A stretch of 64,000 bases of DNA from Histoplasma ohiense (Eukaryota > Ascomycota > Eurotiomycetes > Onygenales > Ajellomycetaceae): assembly GCA_017607445.1 (NCBI GenBank), contig JAEVHH010000002.1:6416001-6480000 (forward strand), written 5' to 3'. Under the pieces are notes generated by a model. The model ran no database searches, was not told where the DNA came from, and saw nothing but the letters and a program-made list of their open reading frames with translations. Every line of letters begins with the position of its first letter. Within the stretch, counting starts at the first letter, position 1. Shown here in pieces: positions 13,322 to 24,115 of this stretch. Position numbers and translations under genes: made by a program.

Positions 13322-13877
13322 ATGCCTCTACCCCCCACCCTCCTTAAAGGCAGTTGCCTCTGCTCCAAAACCTCCTTTACCTCCACAAAATTACCCCTCT
13401 GTCTCACCCATTGCCACTGCATCCCCTGCCGCAAACTCTCAGGAGGACCTTTCACAACCTGGGCAGATTTTCCCAGCAATGCCATAAGCTGGACCCCCCC
13501 TGCAGCTGCTACTACAGCTCCTATTGCAACATCTACGACTTCGTCTACTAGTGGCAACCCTGAAGCCCCTGCCTGCGGCAATGGAATGCCTACACTAAGA
13601 CGCTCAAGCAAAATCGCCACGCGCGGGTTTTGTGAATCATGTGGTTCGACGGTTTCTATGCAGTATGATATGGACCCGGATGTTTTGGGTCGATGAAGAT
13701 TGTCACGGCGATGTTGGGGCGGTGTTGGAGATATTACCGCAGAAACATATATTTATGAAAGACAAAGCGCGGTGGTTTAAAGTTGAGAAGGGCAGCGTGG
13801 GCGAGGCGAGTGAGTGGGAAGGGTTTTCGGAGAATTGGGAGAGGAAGGTTGGGATGAAGGGGCACGGAACGGTTTGA
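13322..13877 (+). pseudogene. GFA/CENP-V-type zinc protein gene interrupted by frameshift
   Basis: The frame from the ATG at 13322 encodes an S-(hydroxymethyl)glutathione synthase-like (GFA) domain. It has GSCLC, CHCIPCRKLSGGPF and RGFCESCGSTVSMQYDMDPDVLG, that is the Cys pairs of both zinc sites, but ends in TGA at 13694–13696. The expected C-terminal part continues in another frame from about 13720, with LEILPQKHIFMKDKARWFKVEKG, to a stop at 13875–13877. A middle frame holds a short VTAML stretch where relatives have a beta-strand, so one or two indels within about 13685–13730 are implied. The gap is too short for an intron. Either the gene is broken, or the assembly has an indel, or a shorter 124-residue protein is made. 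The biochemical role of most fungal GFA proteins is unknown. Confidence 0.65.
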
Positions 13878-13976
13878 ATCTGCGCATGTATTTTGGGGGC
13901 GGAACTCTGAATGGCCAATTCCACGCATTCGGTCATCGCTTATTTTTGGTTGGACGACGAGTTTCTGGCTCTTGCA

Positions 13977-14018
13977 GTCGCATACATATATATATGTATG
14001 CGCATATATGTATGCGAC
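13977..14018. repeat. Perfect inverted repeat (hairpin), 15-nt arms
   Basis: Arm GTCGCATACATATAT (13977–13991) and its exact reverse complement (14004–14018) are separated by 12 nt. It lies about 100 bp past the end of the GFA-like gene and could form a 3'-UTR stem-loop or simply be AT-rich palindromic DNA. Confidence 0.7.
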
Positions 14019-14319
14019 GAGATGCATGGCATCGAGTAATCTACCTCAATGGTAAGGGCGACGGTTGCAGAGAATGGACACTGTGAGATTAGCAGTATTT
14101 AATCTGCGCATAAAACGGTTCGCAAATCCCAAGGCGGAAAATTTGTTAAATATTTTGGAATATCTCATCAAATTTGAAAACTTCCCGCTCGATATATTAT
14201 CATTCAGTCGTACTATATGCTGATGGCACTCCACCATTTGACACAAACCGCACATAAGATCGAAATAGTTCATACTATTCACCTTATTAAACCCTGGGTC
14301 CTCTGCTCACTCGAACGTA

Positions 14320-14658
14320 ATGGCCATATCCCCAGCCCCAATTCCCGTAATGCTCCGCTTCTTCCACTTGTCCACTCCAATCCTTATCGACCCTTGCATT
14401 ACCCACGGCGCCCTCCTCCGTCTAATTCAGAACGAGATCCAATCGCGAAGCCCCCACCTAACAGAAGGCTTTACATTTGGGGGCCTGGAGATCCTCTGGG
14501 ACCAGACGACGGGGCCAGGGAATACGTTCCCACAGTCGTCGCCGCTCGATCAGTATAACTTGCAAGCTACGTTATCTTTGTTGAGGGTGAGGCAGGGAAG
14601 AGATGCTGTATGCTTGAAGATTGCGCATGTCAAGGGGGCGGTTCTGAGGCTTGTATGA
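14320..14658 (+). CDS. Small hypothetical protein
   Basis: A single-exon, ATG-initiated frame of 112 residues. I do not recognise it. The central part (ILIDPCITHGALLRLIQNEIQ … FTFGGLEILWD) has the alternating hydrophobic pattern of a small alpha/beta fold, and the C-terminal part (NLQATLSLLRVRQGRD … CLKIAHVKGAVLRLV) reads like two beta-strands. An overlapping frame in +1 (14217–14558) is more proline-rich and looks like a shadow. It lies between the broken GFA gene and Snx4, on the same strand as both. It could be a real small gene or a chance ORF. Confidence 0.4.
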   Translation: MAISPAPIPVMLRFFHLSTPILIDPCITHGALLRLIQNEIQSRSPHLTEGFTFGGLEILWDQTTGPGNTFPQSSPLDQYNLQATLSLLRVRQGRDAVCLKIAHVKGAVLRLV

Positions 14659-15519
14659 AGATGTGGGAAGATATGTATACAAAGGGCCTCCTTGGATTAG
14701 TTTTCGGGTTGCTTGATTTAAAAATGCCAAGGGAGGAAGGTCAATGGGACCAGGGGCGAGAGCCGAAACACATTGACCGCGGGGGCGGGGTGGTGCATTG
14801 GCTCGAAAAAAGATAAATTTCCATTATCAATGATTCCTAGGTGAAAATTGCAAATTATGACACTGCTAAATTTCGGGTTTCTCTCTTTGACACCAGTGTG
14901 GCACCAAGTTTCTTCGAGCCAAAACCAAACAGATTTATTCTAGTTAGATGCCCTATCCCTTGTCTCGCACAGCTGCTACTTGATATCGGCGAGTGGTTGA
15001 GAATCGAGGACGGGGGTTGGGGACATGTTCACAAGGCAACCTGTTGCGAGAAGCAAGTTACCCATGAGGAATGCGTGCAGAAATCCAATATTCAGAAGAG
15101 GGACCAATCGATATCCTAGAGGGATCTGCTCGTGAGCAAATGTGAGCATCATTAAGAGCAAAAGAAAAAGGGCGGTGATACCTGCGATGTAGAACCGAGA
15201 TAGCTGAGAAGAAAAGGCGGCTATGACGAAGCCAAGACCACGTGAATTGCTGACTGTCCAAGGATCCAAACATCCACTTGGAATGGAGTTGCCTGCACTC
15301 CGTATCTACTTCTGTCCCGCCAACGAACAATAGCGAATTCACTAGACTAGTATTTGGAGTAGCCCCTTTATACCAAAGCTCCTCGGACGATCACATTTGC
15401 TTTATGACCCCAGTCAGAAGGAATCGCCAGCCTAAACTTCCCAGCTCCCCCGCCGAAGCTAAGCTCGTACCTCAACGCTTCCACCCCAGGTCCCCTCACC
15501 AGGAAGAGGTTGGACCACT
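14659..15519. other. Intergenic region upstream of Snx4
   Basis: No supported gene. The minus strand is open from about 15321 to 14976 with two hydrophobic stretches (GITALFLLLLMMLTFA and a second one), but that frame has no ATG until well inside it and no convincing upstream exon. The 150 bp before the Snx4 ATG are rich in C. Confidence 0.45.
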
Positions 15520-17119
15520 ATGGACCATAGCGACTTTGACAGTGTCTCTTGGAAGAATGGCCCCGACAGCGATTTGTCAAGGCCAACAACTTCCGGAACT
15601 GATGTGGAGGAACCAGAGAGGTCAGGCTATGATGTAAATGGAAAGCGGAGGATGAGCTCCGCCGGAGAGGAGGGCCCGCAGCTTTCCCCACACCCTGGTG
15701 GCGAGCTTGCGGGAATTGGAGATGGAATACTTGAATGCAGAGTAGATTCACCGTTGAAGGAAAACAGTGGCACGAAAGATGTCTATATATCTTATCTCAT
15801 CACCACCCATGTTTGTGACCCCTCCGCTTGGTTAATTACCTACCGAATGGTATATACCCTGCATAGCTAACTTAATATATCTTTTGCGATAACCCTACTA
15901 GACCGACTTCAAATCGTTCCAAAGACCCGATTTCACTGTCCGTCGTCGCTACTCGGATTTCAATTTCTTGTATAACACACTATTCCGTGATTACCCAGCC
16001 TGTGCTGTCCCTCCGCTACCGGACAAGCATAAGATGGAGTACGTGCGTGGGGATCGTTTTGGATCTGATTTCACCAACCGTCGCGCTTGGTCCCTTCACC
16101 GGTTCCTCAAGCGGCTATCTCTCCATCCTGTCCTCCGCCGCGCTCCCATCCTAGTTGTATTCCTCGAATCCGCAGATTGGAACGCGCATATGCGCCTTCG
16201 CCCATCACGTACCTCCACCAGCACCTCTGATGGCGGCAACGGGCCAACGGGTATTTTTGACAATTTTGCAGACACTTTTGTCAACGCTTTCACGAAGGTA
16301 CACAAACCAGACAAGCGGTTCATTGAGGTGCGGGAGAAAGCGGACAAATTGGATGAAGACTTGAACCATGTTGAGAAGATAGTGGCAAGGGTAGCTAGAC
16401 GAGAGTCAGATCTAGAAACCGACTACAACGAACTAGCCACACAATTCCGCAAGCTGGTTTTGCTCGAGCCAGATGTCGAAGCACCATTGCAAATCTTTGC
16501 TGCCTCAGTAGAAGAGACCGCTCGAGGTATAAAGGACCTCAAAGACCACACAGACCAAAACTACCTGGGAAGCCTACGGGACATGGAAGCGTATATCCTC
16601 TCCCTTAAATCCCTGTTAAAAACCCGCGAACAAAAACAGCTAGACTTTGAAGCGCTTGTCGACTACCGGAACAAAGCCGTTTTCGACCGTGATTCTTTAG
16701 CCAACAACCCGGCCTCGTACTACTCTCCCAACCCACTTACCAGCAACCCAGCCTCCTTCATCCGCTCCAAAATGGAAGACATGCGCGGCGTCGACCATGA
16801 ACAATCTCGTCGCGAGCGCATCCGCAAGCTCGAATTACGCATCGACGAACTAACGCGAGAAGTTGAAAGTTCCAAAACCACGTCTGAAATGTTCGATGAG
16901 GAGGTCGTCAGGGAAGTGGCGGATTTTGAACGCATTAAGACCGTGGAGTTCCGTGATACATTAGGGGCGCTGGCAGAGAAACATGTGGAATTTTATCAGG
17001 GGGTGCTGGCGACGTGGGAACGGTTTATTGTTGAGATGGAAGCGGAGGGGGAGGAGAGTCAAGACCACGATCAGCATGGGAAGGAAGTGAAGGGGCTTGT
17101 TGGGGTGGGCCATTCATGA
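15520..17119 (+). CDS. snx4: Sorting nexin-4 / Atg24-type PX-BAR protein
   Basis: Exons 15520–15810 and 15902–17119 give 502 residues. The intron (GTTTGT…CTACTAG) splits the PX domain at ISYLITTH/TDFKSF. The N-terminus is disordered. The PX domain (about 70–190) carries the phosphoinositide-binding RRRYSDF, PPLPDKH and RRAWSLHRFLKRL motifs. A long helical BAR domain (about 215–485) follows, starting near FDNFADTFVNAF. The Snx4 family recycles SNAREs from endosomes to the Golgi and takes part in selective autophagy, binding PI3P and pairing with another sorting nexin (Snx41/Atg20 in yeast). The tail is acidic and His/Gly-rich. Length is typical. The other PX-BAR gene in the window, at 50.7 kb, is Vps5-like, not Snx4. 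Confidence 0.93.
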
Positions 17120-17710
17120 TCTAATTCTTAATATGATTTGACGAGATTCGGGTGTGATGAATAGGGATGGGATGGACTTCACTTATTCCATTACTCTGCA
17201 TTCATTTTCCTATTTGTTCACATCCTATTATATTGTCTTATTGAAAATGGGATACTTGCATTGATTCTCGGTTTTTGGCTTGTACGTTTCTCTTTCCTTT
17301 TACCGACGAAGTTATAATTATAACGGTTGAACTTATATTCTCAAGATCGTTGTTTTATTTTCCACATCCCTTATATTCTCTTTTCCTAACTTCCCATGGT
17401 ATATTTGACTCATGGTCGTTTTGATTGGTCATGATATTTACATTCAGTGATGTCTCCCCAAAAGATAACAGAGAATAATAAACATTGAAATTTATTCTCC
17501 ATCGAGTAATATGAAATCGAAGCATGCGAGAACCCGAAAATCCCATCATTATTAAACATAGCAAATATCCCACCTATCCCAACACCCAGGCTAAATGAGG
17601 AGCACAAAAACTAAATCACAGGGAAATTAAACTTAAGTAAAACCCAGATAACAAGCCTGTCATACCTCATAACAATGACAAAATGGAAAAGATGGTACAT
17701 TGTTCCTTTC
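17120..17710. other. Convergent 3' region
   Basis: AT-rich spacer between the 3' ends of Snx4 (plus) and the unknown gene (minus). Nothing gene-like is seen; it probably holds both polyadenylation regions. Confidence 0.6.
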
Positions 17711-18360
17711 TCAAATCCAAAACAGCCAGTCATCTTTTGTCATCATTGTCGCCATCGTTCTCGGTCCGGAAGAGGCCCTCGGATTACTTTGCTTGATCGC
17801 TGTTGTGGATCTCGAGTGTCTCTCACGTTGACGCTCGACAGCTCGTATTCTCTCTATTTCAGCGGTTTCGAAGTCTATCGGGCTAGGGCAGTTTTGTTGT
17901 GGGCCGGAGACAGCCGGGTCTTGAGATCGAGAGTGTAGACGGCGTCTTCGTTCCTAGATTGACACGTATACTCCATGAGTAAAGAGAGTGGATAAACTAG
18001 ACAACGTGTGGTTTGAGTGGGGATTTGTGAAATGGTGTGGTGGGCTGGGATGAATTTGATTCGCGATTGTCAGAGCAACATCGGTTGCCGAAGTCAGGGG
18101 GAATTTACCTCCAGATAGAGTTGATTTGCTGTTTTCTCAGCAACACCGTCGTTGCCAGCTGTGAGTTGGAGATACATTTCGTGTTCATATTGCATGGGGA
18201 CCTGCTGCCATTTGTGGGCTTTCGGGCTAATCGACGGGCCTTCGTATTGGGCAAAGTTTGGGCTGAAGTAAAGGGATTCCGCATCATCTACCCAGGACGA
18301 TGATGTAGAGAATAGCGATGATGTTGTTAAGGGAGATTTCGTTTTTAATTTGGTGTTCAT
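17711..18360 (-). CDS. Two-exon gene for an unrecognised 164-residue protein
   Basis: Exon 1 is 18109–18360 (84 codons from ATG) and exon 2 is 17711–17953 (80 codons plus TGA). They are joined across a 155-nt intron with donor GTAAAT and acceptor CAATCTAG; the join is phase 0 and the whole frame is open. The first half holds an aromatic-rich segment (WVDDAESLYFSPNFAQYEG, then HKWQQVPMQYEHEMYLQL). The second half is Arg/Ser-rich (ERRRRLHSRSQ … ERIRAVERQRERHSRS) and ends KDDWLFWI. No signal peptide or membrane span is seen. I know no family for it. The paired splice sites and open second exon make it more credible than most short ORFs here. Confidence 0.6.
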
Positions 18361-19829
18361 GTTTGTTTTGCTGTCAATATTGACTCTCGCCCTCTCTCCC
18401 GTCGTTTTATCCGCCTTAGTGAGAGACTCTCTGTTGCGTATCTTGTTTGCAGAGTAAGAAGAACAGTTTGAATAAGGGAGTGTAGAAGTTTATGTTTTTT
18501 GAGTGAATGTACAGATTCAATAGAATCCCAATGGAAATATGAACACATTCGAGGCAAAAAGCGGGATTTTTGAAGCAAGTACGGAGTATAAATATATATA
18601 ATATACTTGGCAGTCCGCCATACACGGCTCCTTCTACTCCGTAAGTAAGTTCAAGTTTTTATTTTCCACAGAACCGGAAAATGGCGGATAATGGCTAGCG
18701 GTATCCACCTACTTGCACCATAAGCAATGCTAGCCAAGGGAATCCCTTCTTCGGGGCGATTTAGCAGGGAGTTACTACTCAACTGAATCACGAGCCGAGG
18801 GAAGTTTGAAGCGATAGTACAGCGTAGCCACAAACCTGTTGCAACTCGAAAAAAAAAAAGAAGCCATTGGTTTTGGAGATATGCGTATTCGCCACCCACT
18901 GAATGAAGGAACAAAGGAGGCGACGAAGATCTCGCGCACGGATGTTTAACCACCTAAGTGGAGGCAAATCTGCACGAGCAAGCAGCAAAGCACAAGAGCG
19001 GTTTTTGGATCTTGGAGTACCAACTGAGTTCCTTCGATTCCTAGGGGCAAATTCACTGCGTAGGATGAACAAAACGAACAGGATCAGTTGGCGAGAAAGG
19101 TTTCATATCTGTAGCGGACCTGCTCTATGAACCGACCAGGTTACTGGAGTTACTGGTGATTAGCTGCCTAGCAAATTAAGTGACAACGGCCGCCAGTCGG
19201 CCTCCCGCCTTGGCCTATGTAATGGAGGCGGATCTGATATGAAGCTCGTCTGGGTGTCTGGGTGGCTGATCTCTCATGCCCCAAAATTGACTATAAATAG
19301 CCGCCAAAAAAAGCAGCCCCCTTAATGATGACGTGAGCCACGTGAAACCATCCATGACCACAGAGAGATCCACTTGATAGAAAACTGATTCAGGTAAAAA
19401 GGAATCAGGAGACACTTTGGGATAGTCAGAGCGCTGTCACGAGGTAGCGCAGTTGTCGCATTGGTTATAGCTTTGCGTAGAGTAAAGAGCAGAGTGTGCT
19501 AGCCATGGATTCATTTTCAAATGCAATTTTCACAACCCACAGAGAGAACTGGGCCAAGGTTTGATCGGATCCGCAAAGAGAGCCAGTAATATTAGTATGC
19601 AAGGCCGTCATTGTAGAAAGCAAGCGGGTTGATCATTTTGATTGTGGGACGTCTCGGTGGTTGACATATGTGCGGTGCGCTAGTCCGTAATAGGTAGTCT
19701 CGGGCCAGCATTTGAAGAGGGTAAGTTGGCACCACGTGATATAGTCACCTGATGGTGATCTAGCTATCTTCGAATATCTACAGACACTGAACTGCAAAGT
19801 TGGTGGTTGAGGACGCCACGATTCCAACA
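18361..19829. other. Divergent promoter region between the 164-residue gene and COQ6
   Basis: About 1.5 kb without a supported gene. It contains two copies of the dispersed motif in opposite orientation, TACGGAGTA at 18580–18588 and TACTCCGTA at 18635–18643, around a TATATATAATATA stretch, and an A-run near 18849. Confidence 0.55.
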
Positions 19830-21469
19830 ATGCGATCACTGTCTCGTTCCGCGCTGCGACTATACGTTTGCCCGTCATGCAGGCGTGACCTGCAGTTGGG
19901 GAGGCGAGGGTTCTCTTCATCTTCTAAACTTCTTCAACGTCCAGATATCTATGACATTGTTTGTGTCGGCGGAGGACCAGCAGGTTTGGGCCTTGTGGCA
20001 GCTTTGCGTACGGAGATGGCCCTATATATCTCTTGTTCACGGGAATCTTACTCTAATTGTCACGTTCCTTTCCAGGATCCTCTCCAATAACCTCGAAGCT
20101 TAGAATTGCTCTAATCGAAAGTCAGGATCTGTCGAAATCCAGATCTTGGAATTTAGAACCCACGCAGTTCTCCAACCGCGTAAGCAGCCTCACTTCCTCC
20201 TCTGTGTCATTCCTCAAGGACATTGGAGTATGGGAACATGTGGATGTTGCGCGAGTGCAGCCATACCAGGAGATGAGAGTTTGGGACGGAGAAACGGGTG
20301 CCAGTATATCATTTGACTGGTCCCTCGAACCTCAGTCAACACAAATGCAAACTATCGCGACAATGACGGAGAATTTGAATTTGACCCGCGGCCTAATCGC
20401 ATGTATAGAGTCATCTGGGGGTGAGGTGTCCATTTTCTCTAATACATCAGTGTCTGCGATTACCAATGGGGAAGATTACACCGATGGCCCGGACCTTTCT
20501 TCCTGGCCTGTCCTGAACCTCAAACATACCTCCCCAAATTCAAACTTTCCCCAGCCACCTGCCATTGCTGCTCGCCTCCTTGTAGGTGCAGATGGGATAA
20601 ATAGCCCAGTCCGATCATATGCAGGTATATCGACTGATGGCTGGGACTACGACCGCCATGGCGTTGTGGCTACTTTGAACATTTCCCCGCCCAGCCAAAC
20701 ACCTGGCCCACCTCTCCGGACCGCGTATCAACGCTTCCTTCCTGGACTGGGAGGCCCAATCGCCTTACTCCCACTCCCCGGCAACCACGCTACCCTAGTT
20801 TGGTCTACTACCGTGAGAAATGCAGCGTATCTTAAATCCCTTCCCGCAGAGGCATTAATAGCTATGGTGAACGCCGCTTTCCGCTTGTCCATGATAGACC
20901 TAAAATACATGTTCACCCTCCCCCCTTCTCCCACGGCAGCGTCACCCACAGACTCCGTGCGTTCAAACCCCACTTCGACAACCCTATCAACCGAACACGG
21001 CGATGAACTCTCCTGGCGACTCGAAAACACCCATATCCCACCTTACGCCCCACCAACTGTCACATCTGTCCAACCTGGAACCGTAGCCTCCTTCCCCCTT
21101 CGCCATCGTCACGCATCAACCTATATCTCTCCCCGCATCGCCTTAGTCGGGGATGCGGCGCACGTCATCCATCCGCTAGGGGGCCAGGGCTTAAATCTTG
21201 GGCTGGGCGATGTAGCCTCGCTCTTCCGCACAATCGAATACTCAATTCGCCACGGCATGGACATTGGCGACCTGCTTAGCTTGGAGCGGTACGCTGCTGA
21301 GAGATACCTCGTCAATGCTAAAATTGGTGGAGCGTGTGATTTGCTGCATAAAGCTTATAACGTACCTGGTAACGGGCCGGTAGCATGGGGGAGGAGTTTC
21401 GGGTTAAACATGGTAGACCGTCTGCCCATGTTGAAAGGTTTTATGATGAAGATTGCAGCTGGCACTTAG
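19830..21469 (+). CDS. coq6: Ubiquinone biosynthesis monooxygenase COQ6
   Basis: Exons 19830–20007 and 20076–21469 (intron GTACGG…TTTCCAG, 68 nt) give 523 residues. The N-terminus is Arg/Ser-rich without acids (MRSLSRSALRLYV…RRGFSSSSK), as expected for mitochondrial import. The FAD dinucleotide-binding motif VGGGPAGLG lies at about 46–54, just before the splice junction. The DG motif is LVGADGINSPVR and the second FAD motif is VGDAAHVIHPLGGQGLNLGLGD, which place it in the UbiH/Coq6 flavoprotein hydroxylase family. TENLNLTRGL is also characteristic of the family. Coq6 hydroxylates C5 of the ubiquinone ring precursor in the mitochondrial matrix, within the CoQ synthome. No anomaly is seen. Confidence 0.93.
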
Positions 21470-21879
21470 ATGCCCATGCAGATGAATTCTTCCACTGTCA
21501 CTAGGCAGTGGATTCTGGTGCTTTCTATTGTATTTATATTTCATCCCGTAAAATAAACAATTGCGAGAGGTTATTCTTAGTCATTTAGAAATACTGATCC
21601 CCTTATATGTGCGTTATATGTCACACATTGCATTTATTTTCGAAACTCCACTGCTGCGATTCCGCTCAGAAGCGAAAAAGAGGGTGGGTGGGTTTCTGTT
21701 GAGGAACATCTTTATAAACTGAGGGATCCGAGATGATAACCCAAAGATGGAGAACAAAAGACGCACATGGGTGTATGTCCCAAACAATAAGGGACCTGAA
21801 TCCAATTTAAAGCGTAGAGGATGGAAGAGCGAAAAAAGCGCCTCCCCAACTCCTATCTCAAGACAAAAATACAATCCTT
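21470..21879. other. Convergent 3' region between COQ6 and HTS1
   Basis: A 410-bp spacer between two convergent stop codons; nothing gene-like is seen. Confidence 0.6.
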
Positions 21880-23764
21880 CTATTGCTCTTTCAAATCTAA
21901 TCCCTCTACTTTTGCAATCACCGCATCGTCAACGACAACATCCTTTCCAGCGTCGACCTCGGAAGCGACCACGGCAGCGGCAGCTTCGGCCTTCTTCCGT
22001 TCCAATCGGCTCTTTACTTCCTCCGCTAACGTTGACACATTGACCAAAACGCCATCCTTCTCCGGATGTCCCTTATCTAAACCCATCTCCTTGACACGCA
22101 CCTTGCCAGCAGCCAGCTCGTCCTCCCCAAGGATGACAGCGAAGGGAACGGCGTTGGCTTCCGCGGCCTCGAATTGTTGGATGGGTTTGGGCTTGCGTTT
22201 GTAAGAGAATTCCACCTGGATTCACGCGGCTCTGCGTCAGAAGAAATGTAACACATATACACACGCAAACTTAAGCAGGCAGTCTTACCTTAATACCAGC
22301 ATCCCAAAGTCTCCTCGCAACGTCCATTCTCTCATTTAGCAGCCCGGTGAAGCCCTTCCCGCCGAATGCCATGACATAAACATCTACATCGCATATTTTA
22401 TTGGTGACGCTATTCTCCCGCTCCATTCGTGCCTTAGTGATTGAAAAAATTCTGTCGACACCAAACGAAATACCGACGCAAGGTATCTGTGCTCTGCTTG
22501 AAAACATGCCAACCAGTCCGTCGTATCGACCACCCGCAGCGACGCTCCCAACTCCTATCGATGGATCATTCGATCGGTCATCATCATTATCATGCATGGC
22601 TTTTCCTTTACTCTTCTTCCGTATATTTTGAGCTTCCTCGCCCGTTGGGGGAGCGGCAGCAGGTGCTGACCCTTCCGTTACTACCTCGTAAATAACACCG
22701 GTATAGTAATCCAGGCCACGGGCTAGACTCATATCGAAGGATATTTTATCTAGAATACCGAAGGCTTCAAGATAGTCAAGGAGCAGTGCCATTTCCTCCA
22801 AACCAGTCTTGGCAGATGAATTTGCGAGTAGAGCTTCGTCCTTTTGTAGGGACTCTACCAACTCTCGCCCGCCTTTTCTAATCACATATGTCTCTATCTT
22901 GTCCGCAACATTACCATCAAGTCCCTTCTCATCGACCATCTCCCTCCGCACGTCCACCCACGGCATCTTGTCAAGTTTATCAACAGCGCTGGAGATAGTT
23001 CGTATCTTCTCCTTAGGTACGCCACACACTTCAAAGAGCCCGTCCAGAACCTTGCGATGGTTAACCTTGATAGTGTAACGTCCGTTCCACCCCAACCCCT
23101 CAAATACCTCCGTCGCAATCCTTAAGATCTCTGCATCGGGAACCATCGGGTCAAAATTGGCACCCGCAAAGTCGATATCACACTGATAAAACTCGCGCAT
23201 GCGTCCCTTGGACATAGCCGGTTGGTCCCGTCGGTATACCTTGGCAATGTGGTAGCGTTTTACGTTGCGGATGTTGGGGTTCATCGCGAGCCATCTGGCG
23301 AAAGGGACAGTCAGGTCGTAGCGGAGTGAGCACAGCTCTCCACCCTGATCTTGCAGATCGTATATGAGTTTTGAGTCTTCGCCATATTTGCCCGCGAGGA
23401 TATCGCGTAGTTCAAAGACGGGGGTATCAAGGGAGGTTGCGCCATGGCGCTTGAAAACTTCGGTGATTGTGTTAAAGATACGATCACGGAGGAGGCCGTC
23501 GGCGCCAAACCAGTCCTTGGTGCCCTTGGGCGTTTTGAGGTTGAAGGATACTTTTTCCTTCCCCATTGTGTTTGAGAAATTGTTATTATTACCGTGGTAG
23601 AGGCGTTGGTGGTGAGTGTGGAGGAATGGATAGATGGCGGGGTTCCAAGCCAATTCAATTCGGATTGGGCAACGAGGGCAGCAGGCCAGGCTCTGACTTT
23701 GTTGAGAGCTTGAGAATGTGGGCCGACCAGTGTGCAGAAGACCCGAAGCTCGGGGGACCCTCAT
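21880..23764 (-). CDS. hts1: Histidyl-tRNA synthetase, probably dual cytosolic/mitochondrial
   Basis: Exon 1 (22289–23764, 492 codons) and exon 2 (21880–22215) are joined across a 73-nt intron at WDAGIK/VEFSYK, giving 603 residues. This is a class II synthetase that charges tRNA-His. Motifs visible are TPKGTKDW, LRYDLTVPFARW (motif 2 region), MREFYQCDIDFAG, the HisRS signature RGLDYYTGVIYE, and GGRYDGLVGMF with GISFGVDRI (motif 3). The C-terminal anticodon-binding domain follows. An inserted Lys/Asp-rich loop (KKSKGKAMHDNDDDRSND) sits in the catalytic domain. The first 66 residues are rich in Arg, Ser and Gln and precede a second Met (MGKEKVSF, ATG at 23564–23566). This arrangement matches yeast HTS1, where the upstream start makes the mitochondrial form and the internal one the cytosolic form. 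Confidence 0.96.
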
Positions 23765-23842
23765 TCAAAATAATCTGAAGTGAAACAGAATTCTGAAGGA
23801 TATATAAAGAAAATAAAGTCTGTTTCGTCTCCATCGCCCTCA

Positions 23843-23877
23843 ATTATTATTATTATTATTATTTTTTTTTTTTTTTG
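23843..23877. repeat. (ATT)n/poly-T tract
   Basis: ATTATTATT… running into a T homopolymer, upstream of the histidyl-tRNA synthetase start. Simple repeat only. Confidence 0.8.
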
Positions 23878-24012
23878 GATTGGAATATAGTTAGTCCATG
23901 TTCCGAAACCTTGGATGACTCATCCTGGATGCCAGTTGTCAAAACGTTCGGGATCAGTGAAAGGACAAGGAATAGTGACATGTGGGAGATATATGAGATC
24001 CAGAAAGCCGGT

Positions 24013-24018
24013 AAAAAA
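24013..24018 (-). terminator. RNA polymerase III T-run terminator
   Basis: Six consecutive T on the minus strand, about 26 nt past the 3' end of the tRNA-Glu gene. Confidence 0.7.
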
Positions 24019-24043
24019 GAAAGCTTCAGAAACTCTCATTCAT

Positions 24044-24115
24044 CTCCCTAGCAGGGAATCGAACCCTGGGCTGCTGTGTGAAAGACAGCGATGTTAGCCA
24101 CTACACCACTAGGGA
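24044..24115 (-). tRNA. tRNA-Glu (anticodon UUC)
   Basis: The minus strand folds as a complete 72-nt cloverleaf. The acceptor arm TCCCTAG pairs with CTAGGGA, with a G discriminator. The D region is TGGTGTAGTGGCTAACA (box A). The anticodon stem GCTGT/ACAGC encloses loop CTTTCAC, so the anticodon is TTC. The T arm CAGGG/CCCTG encloses TTCGATT (box B GGTTCGATTCC). There is no intron. It decodes GAA (and GAG by wobble). Confidence 0.96.

Noticed and set aside
14976..15342. Minus-strand hydrophobic open frames upstream of Snx4
   Set aside because: The frame with membrane-like segments has no ATG before its middle, an overlapping frame on the same strand is equally open, and no upstream exon with good splice sites joins it.
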